Positions 1 to 12,860 of a stretch of DNA of 64,000 bases are shown piece after piece. A program made the position numbers and the translations under genes. The notes under the pieces are model-generated. The model saw only the letters and a list, made by a program, of their open reading frames with translations. It did no database searches and had not been told where the DNA came from. Position 1 is the first letter of the stretch, and each line of letters begins with the position of its first letter. The DNA comes from Dillenia suffruticosa (lineage: Eukaryota > Streptophyta > Magnoliopsida > Dilleniales > Dilleniaceae). The stretch covers positions 10,803,001 through 10,867,000 of the forward strand of contig JAVTVX010000027.1 in assembly GCA_033439265.1 (NCBI GenBank). Direction: 5' to 3'.

Positions 1-1698
1 TAGGTTTCTCTCTCCACCTTGAAGCCTCAATAATGGAGTGAAATGATTAATAATTATGGCGTGGCCACGTCATAGCTCTTTTCTCTAGTTTGTTGGAATT
101 GTTCCTCCATTCTCCACTCTACTCTAAGGAAGTATTGTTCTCACATTTCTCTTTTATTTCTTTGTTCTTTGTTCTTTTATTTTATTTGATTTATTTATTC
201 ATTTTTTTTATCTCTCTTAACTTGAGTATACATTGAGGACAATGTATGATTTAGGTGTGAAGGGGATATTAGGTGTTTTTCTCTTTGTTTTGGTTTTTGA
301 TACTATATTTGTTTTTTTATTAGTTTAAATTTTGTTTCTTCAAATATGAAAAAAAAATTGAAAAAAAAAAATTTTGAACTTTTTTTGTTGATATATGCTA
401 TTTGGTTGACTAGAGATATAAGAAAAATGGCTTGTATCAATGGTTTTTGTACTTGAAATGGCTTCTCATATCTTTAATAGTTTTCTTTGAATGATGAGAA
501 TGCAAAGATTTGACATAAACCCTACTTAAAAAGTGAGGTTTTGAGCCATAAACGAGCAAATTCATTCTTTGTATTTGAGATTATTTTTTCTTGATGAGTG
601 CTTATCACACTTGGATTGCACATTCTAGAACTTGTATTGTTATGCATTTTGAGACCACATATAGGATTTTATGCATTGAAATGATAAAGGCACTTAGGTT
701 TTACCCCATTTTGGTTTTCGTAAAAATCTCTACCTTGATTTATAATCCCCTTAGTGAACCAAATTGAGCCTAAGACCCTTTTTTTCTTCAAAACCCTTCA
801 ATACAACACTATAACCCTATTTTGGCTGAAATTTCAACCCTTGTACCAGGGATATATGCAGTTAATTGCATGATATTAGTTATATGATTGTCTCATGAGA
901 TGTGTATTGATTAGAGTTTTAATGATGATATTTGTTACATATGAAAAAAAAAGGAAAGAAAAAAGGTTTGACTTTGTTCATCTTTGAGCTGAAATGTTCT
1001 TCAAAATAAAAAAAAAAAAGACAGAAATAAAGTAGCAGCGAAAAAAAAAGAGAAGAAAAAAGATGCATTCTTGATAAATTCATTTCAATCATGGATCGTA
1101 GAGAAAAAGGTCGATATATTTATGTGATTTGGAATGTTAGCTATGTTGACCACACGTGGGTGACAAGATCATGAATTTTTGGTGTGCTACCTGTGTGGGG
1201 CAAAGGTGTTATCACAGAAAGAATTGTGTAGTTAATTGCATATTATTTTTGGTACACTTTAACCCTTGATATTCCCTTTTATCCTACCCTTAACCCTAGC
1301 CACGTTACAACCAAATGAAAAACCTTTAGATTGATGCATGAAATTCTAATTTTTAGTGGTGGAGATTTGAAATATTTGCAAACATATGGTAATAACATTT
1401 CATATTGTTGATTTGAGAGACATATATATTCTTAACCCGTTAGAGTATATAAGAGTGATCCCATGGAGAGAATTGTCGAATCTTACTGTTTGGATTTCAT
1501 AAACAGCTGTTGAGACATGTAGTGGTTGTTTTAGTGCGAATCGCTGTGAAATACTTGTTGTTTCGATTGTATTTTTTGTTTGACTCTTATAGTAATTGTT
1601 AATTTGGACGCTTGGAAGAAAAAAAATAGGTCGGATGTTTTAATTTTATTTTAGTTAGAGATACTTGAGGACAAGTATCATATAAGTGTGGAGGAATT
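1..1698 (+). mobile_element. 3' internal region of a Ty3/gypsy-like LTR retrotransposon (truncated by the window)
   Basis: This stretch has no long reading frame. Near 231-262 and again near 1663-1695 it has the wording typical of the region just upstream of the 3' LTR in plant Ty3/gypsy elements: 'gaggacaa' followed by a purine-rich 'aagtgtggaggaa' or 'ggtgtgaagggg'. Together with the LTR-like sequence that follows, this suggests the non-coding tail between pol and the 3' LTR. The polyprotein genes would lie left of the window. The Athila/Tat side of the family is an inference from the long spacer; no protein domain is visible to confirm it. Confidence 0.45.
1681..1698 (+). other. Polypurine tract before the 3' LTR
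   Basis: The purine-rich run 'aagtgtggaggaa' ends directly before a TG dinucleotide at 1699. In LTR retrotransposons such a tract primes plus-strand DNA synthesis and marks the upstream edge of the 3' LTR. Confidence 0.45.
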
Positions 1699-3211
1699 TG
1701 ATAGGGGTTAAATAAGTGTAATATTTACGATTGATTTTGTATTATTTTTGAATAAATATTACACTAATATTTATGTTTTGTGACATTTGATTTAGGAGGA
1801 GACTTATTATGGAAAATGAAAAAAAAGGAGCTAAATTGGAGCAATTTTGTGAAGTATGGAAAATTGGATAGCAATGCTCTTTCAATAGCACGTTGGCACG
1901 TGGATTTCAAGAGGCAAGTAAGAGGTTTTGAAGATTTATTGCAGTAAAATTTCCATTCCCAATTGCATATTCAAGAGGAAGTTCGGATGGAATTGGAGAT
2001 ATTGAAGATTTTTATTCCATTCCTAATATTTAGAAAAAGGAATTTTTGAAAATATAAATTTCAGATTTTTAGGAACTTTTCTTTTATTTTAAATTTCTAG
2101 AATATTATCTTTTAGAGAATTTTATTCCTTCTTAAAAACCAATTTGAATAAGGAAGAAATTTTAGAGTTTACTACTCATATATATAGGAGTGTTTCACAC
2201 TTTTGGAGACAGCCCCGAGGGGCCAGCAGCCACCTTTTCCCCAGAGAAGTAGCCGGCAGCCCTTCGAAAGATGCATATTTCTTCATTTTTGACTTGGAGG
2301 CACATATTTGGGAAGAAAAGCTACAGCCGGGAAGGAGCCATTTTTCTTATGTAGTGTACATTATTTTGGAACAATAAGTCCTTTTTTATGAGTTTTCTTT
2401 TTATTATGCTTTGTTTTTAATTTATTTTTCTAGTCAAAGAATTATTGAAATCTTGATGGATGATGATTGTGAGATCTAAATGATCTTATTTGTTTGCTAT
2501 TTGTGGGTATTTATTTAATCTCTATATTTAGTGTTTATGATTGTTTTGGGATTGTTAAATAGAGCGCTATATTTAATAACTCTAGAATAGTATACTACCA
2601 TTTAAAAATAGTAAAGTTTGTGTGTTTTTAATGGAGTGGCAATTGACATAATTTTATGACCTCGCAAGCGGTAAAATTTATATTAAGAGATTAGATAATC
2701 TAATGTAAATAAATCCAGATTGAAATTTATTGATTAGAATTGGGTCTCTCTAGATCGTAATACTGTCGGAATATTAAATCCTACGAGGGTCTCTTGGGTT
2801 GTCTTTCGATTAGGGAAGTAATTAATGATGGTATCTTAGTTACCGAAAAAGTAGGGAGAGATTGGTCGCTTCGTGGTACTTATCAACTATAACCAATTTA
2901 TTCGCATAATATCGAGTAATTTTTGTATCGATGATCAATCAAATACATCAAGGTGGAAATAACTCCTTTGGCTAGATTTTCTCTCATTGACATCCTTTCC
3001 TTTAATTGGTATTATCTCATCATTTTATTTTAGTTAATTTTCATTGATTTGTTTGTTTAGTTATTTTAGATTATTTCATCCAAACCCCCCATATTTTCAT
3101 TTTTCTTGAAAGAGATAAATCCGCTGTTTCCTGTGGATTCGACTCTGCTCACCCTAAACTCGTCTTTAGTAAAGTAGGTAATTTTATTTTTAGTTGTTTG
3201 ACGACACACCA
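1699..3211 (+). mobile_element. 3' LTR of a Ty3/gypsy-like retrotransposon (about 1.5 kb)
   Basis: The segment starts with TG ('tgataggggttaaataag') right after a polypurine tract and ends near 'gacgacacacca' (CA at 3210-3211). Close to its right end (3128-3165) it carries the phrase 'tcctgtggattcgactc', followed by 'ctcaccctaaactcg', which recurs near the end of LTRs in many plant Athila/Tat-like elements. The short GC-rich open frame at 2144-2377 lies inside the LTR and is not thought to be a gene. The 5' LTR is outside the window, so a solo LTR is also possible. The exact right border is uncertain by a few bases because CA occurs three times there. Confidence 0.5.
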
Positions 3212-4140
3212 ACTACCAAAGTGCAAAACTATGGAGCCCTTGCAGAAGCTGATGTAGAACTACCAAAGTGCGGAATTGGTTCTGGAGCTATTACTGAACT
3301 ACAAAGGTTGATGGAGGGCTATCAAAGTGCAGAACCGCTTATGGAGCTAATGGAGTGCAGAACTATTATAATGTAGGACTACCAAAGTACAGAATAGAAC
3401 TATTAAAGTGTATAGCTACTTATGGGTCCAATTTTATTCATTGTTGTTTTCATTATGTAATGAGGTCGGCTACGATTCTTGCCCGTGTCTTCTATGGACA
3501 CGTGTGTAATCCACGGAGTGTTATCTTATTAAGCTTTTTGTACTTTTGCTTCTCTTGTTAATAATTCAGAGAGTTTTTTTATTGTTTTTTTCCTTTTGTT
3601 CAAGATTTTCTTTTTTTTTTTGTTTTCCGCTTCTGAGTATGTTTTCGTTTTGAGAGTTTTAAAGAATTGAGTTGACACAATTGAGTATGTTCATAGTGTT
3701 TCTCCTTCTGTTTTATGTCCTATAAAGACAAGAAGATATTGTGGTGTTATAAAAAAAAGGTAGTTCTGCATTTGCTAATTAGTTCCATCTGATTAGTGGT
3801 GATACTGTATGCCATTCTAAACAAAAAAAAAAAGAGAAAGAGTGCAGAGCCATTAAAAAAAAAGGATGGTTTTGCATTGTACAGAACTACCGGATTACAA
3901 AGCTATCGAAGTGTAGAACTATGATTTCAGATTTTCTCAATTTTTTAAATATCCAGATATTAATATTTAGGTGTTTCGTGTTTGGGATTATTTTTTACAT
4001 TATAAAAATATTTTAATGTTTGGCTTGGTTCCCTTTGTCGCATTCAAAAAAAAAATTTTGTCTACATGTGGTTCTCCTAGAGTTTGGAGATCTGGTGCAC
4101 TTCGATAGTTGTGCTCATTTCGTTTCGTTTCGTTCAGAGT
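3212..4140. repeat. Degenerate repeats of an 'agaactaccaaagtgcag' type
   Basis: Between 3212 and 3420 the motif 'gaactaccaaagtgcagaac' recurs several times with substitutions, and further copies appear near 3880-3920. The short open frames here are by-products of the repeat. The stretch 3480-3870 is T- and A-rich and shows nothing else recognisable. Confidence 0.5.
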
Positions 4141-4145
4141 TTGGT

Positions 4146-4260
4146 GGTTCTACATAGAGCAGAACTACCATAGTTCTGCATAGAGCAGAACTACCATAGT
4201 TCTGCATAGAGCAGAACTACCATAGTTCTGCATAGTGCAGAACTACCATCGTTCTGCATG
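4146..4260. repeat. 26-bp tandem array of palindromic units
   Basis: A unit of the form AGTTCTGCATAGAGCAGAACT plus a short 'accat' linker repeats with exact 26-bp spacing (agaa anchors at 4161, 4187, 4213, 4239). Each unit is self-complementary (AGTTCTGC against GCAGAACT around a short loop), so a single strand could fold into a run of four or five hairpins. It is the most regular instance of the palindrome found all over 3.2-8.1, 12.8-17.3, 20.9-23.6, 25.8-27.1 and 62.0-64.0 kb. Confidence 0.85.
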
Positions 4261-4389
4261 ACGTAGGACTGCTCGGTGGTTCAGCACAGTGGAGGACTTC
4301 TTGGTCGTTTTGCACATGGCAGAACTACTATGTGGTTTTGCATGGTGCAGAACTTCTTTGTGATTTTGCATGGTACGGAATTGACACTA

Positions 4390-6770
4390 CTTTTACTAAA
4401 AAAAATATGATTATACTAAATATATCAAAAAAATTTGAAATGAATGATGTATAATAAATTTGCTATGATATTTGCCATAATGTCCGTATATTATATACTT
4501 AAATAGAACTACCGAATACTGAAGAATTTCTACAATTGCAATTACACAGAACCACAACTACAGAAGAATCGCATAACTATTTTGTAAAGCAGAACTATGC
4601 ATATCACCTTATTCGAATATTCAGGATTTTTGATATTAAAAATAATTTGTTTAGACATTTGGTATTTATTTAACTTTCCATCATTTTCATCTTATCGACA
4701 ACCTTTTTTTCATTTCTTTAAATTTAAAATTTTAAGTACGGTCTTTAAATTTAAAATTTTATGTGTTTTTTAGATTTGGATTATTAAATATTACACTTCC
4801 GAATTAATATTTATATAATTTAATTTTTACACAGATATTAATATTATTCATATATTTTTTTCATTTTAATTGAGGATATTTAATGTTAAGTGTTTATTTA
4901 GGTATTAAAATAATTGTATAATAGAAAAACAAACAATTAAAATTATGATTTTAAAAAATATCAGGACTCCTTGCACAGAACTGTGGTTCTGGAATCAGCG
5001 GAACCACGTGGTGGTTCTATGGAGCGCAGATGGTGAGGAGGTTCTGCGGAGCGGGAAACCGCAGAACTACTATGTGGTTCTGCATCGTGCAGGAGTATGA
5101 TGGTTCTGCATGATGTAGAATTTTTTTTGTGGTTCTGTATAGTACAAAACTGATAAAACTTTTACTAAAAAAAATATAATTATACTAAAGATATCAAAAA
5201 TTTTTGAAATGAATGATGTGTAATAAATTTGCTATAATATTTGTATATTATATATTTAAATAGAACTACCGAACACTGAAGAATCTCTACAATTGCAACT
5301 ACACAGAATTACAACTACAGAAAAATTGCAAGAATCACAGAACTACTTTGTAAAGCAGAACTATGCATATCGCCTTATTTGAATATTCAGGTTTTTTGAA
5401 TACTAAAAATAATTTGTTTAGATATTTAATATTTATTTAGCTTTCCATCCTTTTCATCTTATCGACAACTTTCTTCAAATTTCTTTAAATTTAAACTTTT
5501 AGGTATGTTCTTTAAATTTAAGATTTTATGTGTTTTTTAAATTTAGATTATTGAATATTACACTTTCAAATTAATATTTATATAATTTAATTTTTACATA
5601 GATATTAATTTTATCCAGATATTTTTTTCATTTTAATTGAGGATATTTAATGTTAAATGTTTATTTAAATATTAAAATAATGTGTATAATATAAAAACAA
5701 ACAATTAAAATTATAATTTAGAAAATATCAGGACTCCTTGAATAGAACTGTGATTGTGCCATTAGCAGAATCACGTGGTGGTTCTGCGAAGCGTAGACAA
5801 CGTGGGATTTTGTGGAGCGGAGAACCACAGGACTACTATGTGCTTCTACAACGTGCAAAACTACGATAGTTTTGCATAGTGCAGAACTTCTTTGTGGTTC
5901 TACATGGTACAGAACTAGCAATACTTTTACTAAAAAATATATGCTTATGCTAAAGATATAAAAAAAAATTGGAAATGAATAATGTATAATAAATTTGCTA
6001 CAATCTTTGCTATAATATTTGTATGGTGTATATTTAATAGAACTACCGAACACCGAAAAATCTCTATAACTACAACTACACATAACTACAACAACAGAAA
6101 AATCGCAAGAATTGCAAGAATCACATAACTATTTTGTAAAACAAAACTATCCGTATCACCTTATTCAAATATTCAGGTTTTTTCAATATTAAAAATAATT
6201 TGTTTAGACATTTGATATTTATTTAAATTAAATATTAAATTGTAATATAAAATGTGAGAATATTAAAATTAACTTGTTTAGACAATTGATATTTATTTAA
6301 CTTTCCATTCTTTCCATCTAATCGACAAACTTTTTTAGATTTCTTCCAATTTAAAATTTTAGGTGTGGTATTGAAATTTATGATTTTTCGTGTTTTTTAG
6401 ATTTAGATTATTAAATATTACACTTTCAAATTAATATTTATATAATTTAATTTTTACACAGATATAAATATTATCCAAATATTTTTTTTCATTTTGATTG
6501 AGGATATTTAATGTTAAATGTTTATTTAAATATTAAAGTAGTGTGTATAATAAAAAAACAAACAATTAAAAGTATAATTTAAAAAATATCAAGACTCCTA
6601 GCACAGAATTGTAGTTCTAAGATAAGCGGAACCTCATGGTGATGTGGTAGTTCTACGGAGCAGCGAACCATATTATCGTTCTGCGAAACTCAGAACATCG
6701 CACATCGCAGAACCAGTGATTCTGCGCAGAACTACTAAAAAAAATTAAAAATTGTAAAAAGATAAAACAA
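4390..6770. repeat. Three-copy tandem array, unit about 0.77 kb
   Basis: The block beginning 'ttactaaaaaaaatatgattatac' recurs near 4396, 5162 and 5928, giving a period of about 766 bp. Each unit has a GC-richer cluster of 'ggttctgc' and 'gcagaac' palindromes, an 'aactaccgaacactgaagaat' segment, and a long AT-rich part ending 'caggactccttgcacagaactg'. Units differ by substitutions and small indels, so the array is not recent. No reading frame is conserved between units. Confidence 0.8.
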
Positions 6771-8870
6771 GAGTGAACGGTGAAATTTATTAATGTCTAC
6801 ATATTTATGTTATGTATTTAAGTATTTTTATTCTTATCAAATTTTAGATTGCATATCAATATTCATGAGTTTTAGTTTTGATTTGTTATTTTATATTTTA
6901 AAATTTTGTGTTACAATTAACGTTTTATTCAAAACTCTAATTTCAAAAGATTTGGGATAGACAAGAGTTATATCTGTAAATGTTTTAGATAAACAATAAT
7001 TCTTAAAATGATTGAAATTCTGATTTACAAGCTTTCTGATTGAATACCAACCAAAAGAATAGTTAATTTGCTCTACGAAATATTTCAATAATTCAATAGT
7101 TTTTTATATTTTGTATATTTTACAAACTTTAAATTAAATATTTATATTTATGTGTTTTTTAGATTTAGATTTTTTAATATTATAGTTTCAATTTAATATT
7201 TATATATTTAAATTTTTATACAAACATTAATATTATCCAGATTTTTTTTTATTTAGGATACTTAATGTTAGGTAATTATTTTGATATTTAAATAGTGTGT
7301 ATAGTAGAAACACTATCGATCAAAATTATAATTTAATAATTAATTTAGCATACTTAATGTTAGATAATTATTTAAATAATTATTTAAATTGTATATTATA
7401 TTGAGTTTCTACTTATGAATCTTTTGCTAATTTATGTCCAGATTAGATCTTCTTCATTGAAGGATGAAAAAGTTATCCAAAAGATTGGAACTTTTTTACT
7501 GCGGCACATTACCAATTTTGTTGCTAACAGCACCCTTCTATTATTTTTTTTAATGCAAATACATTATCCAAATATAAATACGCAACGTAGTTTAGTTAGC
7601 ATTAAATAAATATCCGCATATGTACATTAAATATTTAAATATTCCTATTTTTATAAAATTTAAATTTAATTTAATATTTATAAGTTTTAGTTTTGATTTG
7701 TTATTTAATATTTTTATATTTTATATTAGAATTAATATTTTATTCCAAACTTTAATTTAAAAAAGTTTTGAATAGATAAAAATTAAATCCGTGAAGCTTT
7801 TGGAAAAAAAATGATCCCTAAAATCATTGAAAATCTGATTTAAAAATTGTGATTGAATACCAATAAAAAGAATATTTAATTTATTCTATTAAATATTTAA
7901 ATAACTAATATTTTATATATTTGATAGACTTTAAATTAAATATTAATATTTAGGTTTTTTTTAGATTTAAATATTTATAGTTCTGCGTCACGTTATGGTT
8001 CCGTGAAGCGCAGAACCTATTGTGGTTCAGTGAAGTGCAGAACTACTTGTGGTTCTACTTTCGTTGAAGAATGTTGTTTTGCCAAACACAGAACCACATT
8101 ATTAGCATGGGGACAGACGTATGGTTAAATATAATAAACGTTTTTTTTCCATTTTGACGAATTTTTTATTTTAATATAATATATTCGTGTTAAATGCAAT
8201 TCTAACTATTTAAATTAGATATTTAAATATTTTTATTCTTATACAATTCTAGATTAAATAAAGATATTTATAGCTCTACTTAAATTACATTAAATATTAA
8301 ATAATGGTTTAGTTTTTATTTATCGTTTAATATTATCACATTTAATTATAATTTAGTTTATATTCGAATATCAAATATCTAAATATGGATATCCAAATAT
8401 ATCACATTTCAATTTATTTTTAATATTATTAAAATATTTTTACAGTTAAATTATTTACTGAATTGTGTTTTTTAGTGATGCTTAGCTCTTTCTCACAACT
8501 CCAAAAAAATTTGAAAAAAAATGTTATATTTATTTTACACAAACAAATCCAGTATAAAAATTTTAAAATCATTTGCACGTAATTTCCATCACAACCTTAA
8601 ACAAAACAACACACAAAATATTTTTTTGTGCTTTCAAAATAATTTTTTGAAGGTTAAAAAAGTTGGTTAAATTAAAGAATTCATTTTATTATGTGTTATT
8701 TATAAGCAAACTATTAAAAATTAATTAGAACAAGTTTTGTTTAAAACAACAAAAAGTTTTTTTTTTCCGAACAGATCTTAGATTTAAAAAAAAAAAACGT
8801 TATAGTGTGTATGATAGAAAAACAAACAATTAAGATTATAATTTAGAAAATATTAGGACTCTTTGCATAG
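6770..8870. repeat. AT-rich spacer with diverged satellite-like units
   Basis: This stretch is mostly A/T. It has a palindrome cluster near 7977-8100 ('gttctgcg...', 'gcagaacc') followed at 8110-8600 by sequence like the units of the 12.9-17.1 kb array (for example 'taatataatatattc', 'cacatttaattataattta', 'tttctcacaactcc'). I see no supportable gene. Confidence 0.5.
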
Positions 8871-10390
8871 AACTTGTAATACCAACATCTCGGTGTACTC
8901 ACTATTGTACTCCTCTTCGCTTTATATATGCTATTACCCATATTCTATGTAGAAAATCAACTAAGAAATTTTTTCGCTAAAATCACTCCTGAAAATTTCG
9001 ACTCAATTGTCGAAAATTCAAAATTTCTAAAATGACCACTGATGGTCCAATAATAATGAGGATGACTCTAGAGTGTATAGAAATCTCAAATTTGGGTAGA
9101 TCTTATTTCGTAAAGTTAAATCACAAAATTTTCAAAAAACATCGGTAAAACCCCAGCTGGGTTGAATGTATCTCGGAAAAGCTAAACGACTATGTTTTGA
9201 CATGGGATAAATTAAATTAAATCTACTACGAGATTTTGGGTCTAACTTGAAATTATGAAAATTTTCAGGTCAAAATGTAATTTTTATAAGTGAAATGGAC
9301 GTATTTGAAATTAATAAGAACTTAGAAAAAATAAACAATTAATGAAGATGTGGTATGAGTTGATAATTATGACCTTTGATTTGGTTTGTGATTAGAATAT
9401 TAACCATTGGATAAATGGAGTGAGAAAAAATGATTCTTGGGTTGGCACAAAATGATCCAATGGTGAGAAATAAATTTTAAGATGATCAATAGTTGAAAAT
9501 TGAAGCAAAGGAATATAATCCTTCCCCAAAACTGTGATCAAGAAAGAGTGTGGAAAATGGATTGGTGAGATGTCCCGATATGTGTGAGGAGAAAAGAAGA
9601 ACATAATCCTTCCCCAAAACCGTGACCAAGAAAGAGTGTGGAAAATGGATTGGTGAGATGGTTGGATATGTGTGAGGAGAGAAGAAATTTTTTTGGCTTT
9701 TGAGAAGCTAATCCAAGGGTGGAAATTGAGTTGAAGTGAAATAAATTTGTTTGGATCCTTGGATTGAGTTAGTAAGAGGCAAGAATACTATTCATTGAGT
9801 GAAAGAGTGAGATTTCTTGGAAACCAATCAAGGGTGAGGATTTAACTTAGAATTGGATCAAAATTTTGAGCCATTGGATCTTGGTTGGTGGGAGAATGCA
9901 ATTAATGAATGAGTTGAGTTGTAGTAAGTGAAAGTACTTATAGTGTGAGAAAGACAGTAAACCATGAGAGCTTCTTGTGGAAGGAGAGTGAACACTCGCT
10001 TGTCACCAAATAATCCTAAGGCTAAGAATAAATTTTGGGAATGTTTGATGACTAGAATTAAATGGAACAATTCAATAAAGCAAACACTTACGATTATTTC
10101 TTCTTCAAAACCATGTGATGTCCAAAGAAGAAGAAACAAAAGCTCTCTAGTTTCTCTCCATGGCCGTGAGCTTCAAGGTAGGGAGACTCAAAATTTTTTT
10201 ACAACACTACCCCAATATTTTTACATAAATCACTTCCTCACAAATCCAATTACAACATATCCAAAAATTGAAGTAAAAGGAAGAGTCTTGCATAATGAAG
10301 ATCAAAGGGAGCTAAGAGCAACCCCAATAAAGAAATATTTTATTTCTTCAAACACCACTTTGAAATTTCTGTGTTTTTTATAGGGATAAA
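8871..10390 (+). mobile_element. Probable LTR or LTR-flanking fragment of a retrotransposon
   Basis: Sequence character changes at about 8871: the palindromic motifs stop and a moderately balanced, non-coding stretch begins ('gtaataccaacatctcgg...'). It includes the phrase 'tctctccatggccgtgag' at 10156-10173, of a kind I associate with plant LTRs. No gag or pol frame is present. The open frames on both strands between 9858 and 10383 overlap each other and have no recognisable domain. A degenerate solo LTR is the best guess; the ends are not defined. Confidence 0.3.
9515..9690. repeat. 88-bp tandem duplication
   Basis: The block starting 'ataatccttccccaaaac' at 9515 is repeated from 9603 with few changes ('gaccaagaaagagtgtgg', 'atggattggtgagatg'). 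The offset is 88 bp. It lies inside the LTR-like fragment. Confidence 0.85.
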
Positions 10391-10394
10391 TAAA

Positions 10395-11110
10395 ACTTTT
10401 TCAGGATAAATTTAAAAAAACTGGAAAAATACTTTCACAGGTTACTACAAAACAAAAGAAAAAAAAAGGTCACGGGTTACTATAGAACAAAAAATATTCT
10501 ATGCTTTATAGCTACTTGTTGTTCGTCCTTATTCTTTGCTCTAACTATCTTTCATTATTTATTCCATCGTTTTTTCTCTAATCTAAAAAAAAATAAAAAC
10601 ATCAGCTCAAAAAATAAAAGTCTGTTATTGCTTATTGAATGAAAAACAATTGATATACATTCAACAAATCTACAAAACGTCGATTTAGAATCATGCTCCT
10701 TTTTTCTACACTACAAGAAAGACCAAGTATAGCAGCCATGGGAATTCCAAAGGGATAGAAGGCACCTGGATTTATAAAATTTTTTCAAGATAAATCAAAT
10801 AAAAAAAAGGAAAAATGTTTTCACGGGTTACTACAAAAAAAAAGTCACGGGTTACTACAGAACAAAAAATATTATGTGTTTTACAGCTACTTGTTGTGCC
10901 TCCTAATTCTTTGTTCTGGCTATCTTTAACTATTTATTGCATCATTTTTTCTCCAAACTTGGATAAAAAAATACAACAACTCAAAAAAATAAAACTTTGT
11001 TATAGCTCATTGAATGAAAAACAATGGATATGCCTTCAACAAATCTACAGAATGCTAATTTAGAATCGTATTGCTTTTTTCTACTCTACAACAAAGACTA
11101 AGTATACACC
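10395..11110. repeat. Pair of direct repeats of about 0.33 kb
   Basis: 10395-10730 and 10785-11105 align over their length: both hold 'gggttactac', 'gaacaaaaaatatt', 'agctacttgttg', 'attgaatgaaaaacaa' and 'aacaaatctaca' in the same order, with substitutions and small indels. They are separated by about 55 bp. They may be the ends of a small retroelement copy or a local duplication; no gene is supported here. Confidence 0.75.
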
Positions 11111-11591
11111 TCTTGTGTAATACATTTTTCATGATTTGTATAACCTTTATAATCTCATATGAACTACAGAAAAAAAAAATTGTTGAATGTCTTCACTTGT
11201 AAACTACAGCTCTTACCGGTGTATGTTCGGATATTGTTAGAGCGACACCATTAGAATAGAATTACATTGAGGCATGGAATGCGTGATTGGTCCTTTAGCC
11301 TTACAAATAACTTGTATGAAGCTGCACCAACAGAACAACTTGATAATAATCTTATTAAAGAACACCACACCTTACTCGTTAGACACGTTGGAGATCTAGT
11401 CTTTGATGTTATTCATTTTTGCGAATTTCAAAAACAAGTTTACCTAAGCTAGACAGCTCCATTACCCAATATTCTGTAACAACACGGTTTGACATATTTG
11501 ATATTTTCCTTTATAAATCATAACACGATATGTATATATAAAAAAAATATATAACTGCATATTTATGGTTTAGTTCAATGTTTATCTACAG

Positions 11592-12046
11592 GACAAGAAA
11601 ATGGTTCACTATTTCCTGATTGTATTCAAGATCTTTGCAGTTCCTTGTGCTTTTGTCAAGCGTTTTCCATTGCCAATCCATATAAATTAGTAATGCGCAT
11701 CTCCTCTTAAAATTCAATAAATCTTTTTGTTAATATTAACTTTTTTCTTCTTTTCCTATTCGGTCACCAGGAAATACCTCGCTTTGTCAACTATTTTGTT
11801 AATACTAAAAAAACGCCAATCGTGATTTTGAAAACTGGGACACAATCTCTTGAAGTTGGAATCCAAGGAAGGCATATTAAGAAGAACCGGAACAATTTTG
11901 TTTTGAAACATAATCTCCACCATAATGATGTGCTTGTTTTTATTCCAGAATCAGAAACAATATTTTCTGTTATTATTTTTGATGCCTACGGAGTTGAGAA
12001 AAATTTTCCTTGGTATCATACATACTCGGTGTATTCACACATTTAA
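11592..12046 (+). pseudogene. B3 DNA-binding domain protein fragment
   Basis: The last exon appears to start at 11771, after a clean 3' splice site (pyrimidine-rich tract ending 'cggtcaccag'), and runs to the TAA at 12044. Its first residues, EIPRFVNYF, are followed by a 'GTQSLEVGIQGRHIKKN' block, an 'NNFVLKHNLHHNDVLVF' block and 'FSVIIFDAYGVEKN'. This order matches the second half of plant B3 domains: strand, FxxxNxLxxGDxxxF, then FxVxIFDxxGxE. B3 domains contact DNA in the major groove and occur in ARF, ABI3/VP1, REM and HSI proteins; this one looks REM-like. A possible upstream exon follows another splice-like site at 11591, with frame 'KKMVHYFLIVFK'. The usual GD of the loop is ND here, and no promoter or full N-terminus is visible. 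It is probably a gene fragment or a fast-evolving REM gene. Confidence 0.55.
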
Positions 12047-12860
12047 ACTAATATCAAATTTTAAATTTTGGACCGCTCATTTATTTTTGTTTTTCATGAG
12101 ACGTCACTATGTATTCCAATTTTTATACATATATAATAACATATAACAGACTTTGAAATATGTTTAGATATTTTTCATGGGTTTCATTTTCGTATGATTT
12201 CTTTTCAATATGTTTAAATATATTTTTTAAACTTACAAGTGCGAATTACATAAAAAAAATTATGATATTCCTCTTTGTTTTTTAAAACAAATGTAATGTT
12301 TTGCTTACACGTGGCTTCTTTACAAGTTTTATTATATTAAATGGATAATTTAATATTATTTAATTATTTTTCTTATATTATATAAAATTCTATGATATTG
12401 AAAATATTTTATGAAAAAACAATTTAGTATTATTACAATTGTTTAATAATAACATAAATAGTTAATGATAATAATTTCATATCATTTAAATTAATATTAC
12501 TAATATTTCTAATGTTATCAAAATATTTTAACATAATAACACGATACCTAATAATAGTATAATATACTATTCAAATCTCAAATATCTAAATATGAATATT
12601 CAAATGTACCACAGTTCCTATTTTTAATGTTATCAAAATATTTTAACAGTTAAATTATTTACCGAATTATATTTTGTAATAAAACCTAACACTCTCTCAC
12701 AACTCTAAAAAAATTGAAAAATCTCCCAAATCCAATATAAAATTTTTAAAATCATTTATATGAAAACAACACAAAAATGATTATTACAATCAATGAAATT
12801 TATAGTTTAGACAATTATTTAGAATATTTAATATTAAAAAATTATTTAAATGTTTAGTAG
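12047..12860. other. AT-rich spacer, no gene seen
   Basis: Almost pure A/T sequence with scattered pieces resembling the array to its right ('aaatatgaatattcaaatgtaccacag'). I see no reading frame or RNA gene that can be supported. Confidence 0.6.

Noticed and set aside
9858-10383. Overlapping opposite-strand frames of 93 and 139 codons
   Set aside because: They lie inside an LTR-like non-coding fragment, lack domains and contradict each other in strand.
10710-10725. Extra CACTA terminus 'cactacaagaaagacc'
   Set aside because: It lies inside a 0.33-kb direct repeat whose other copy reads 'ctctacaacaaagact'. There are no subterminal repeats and no partner end nearby.
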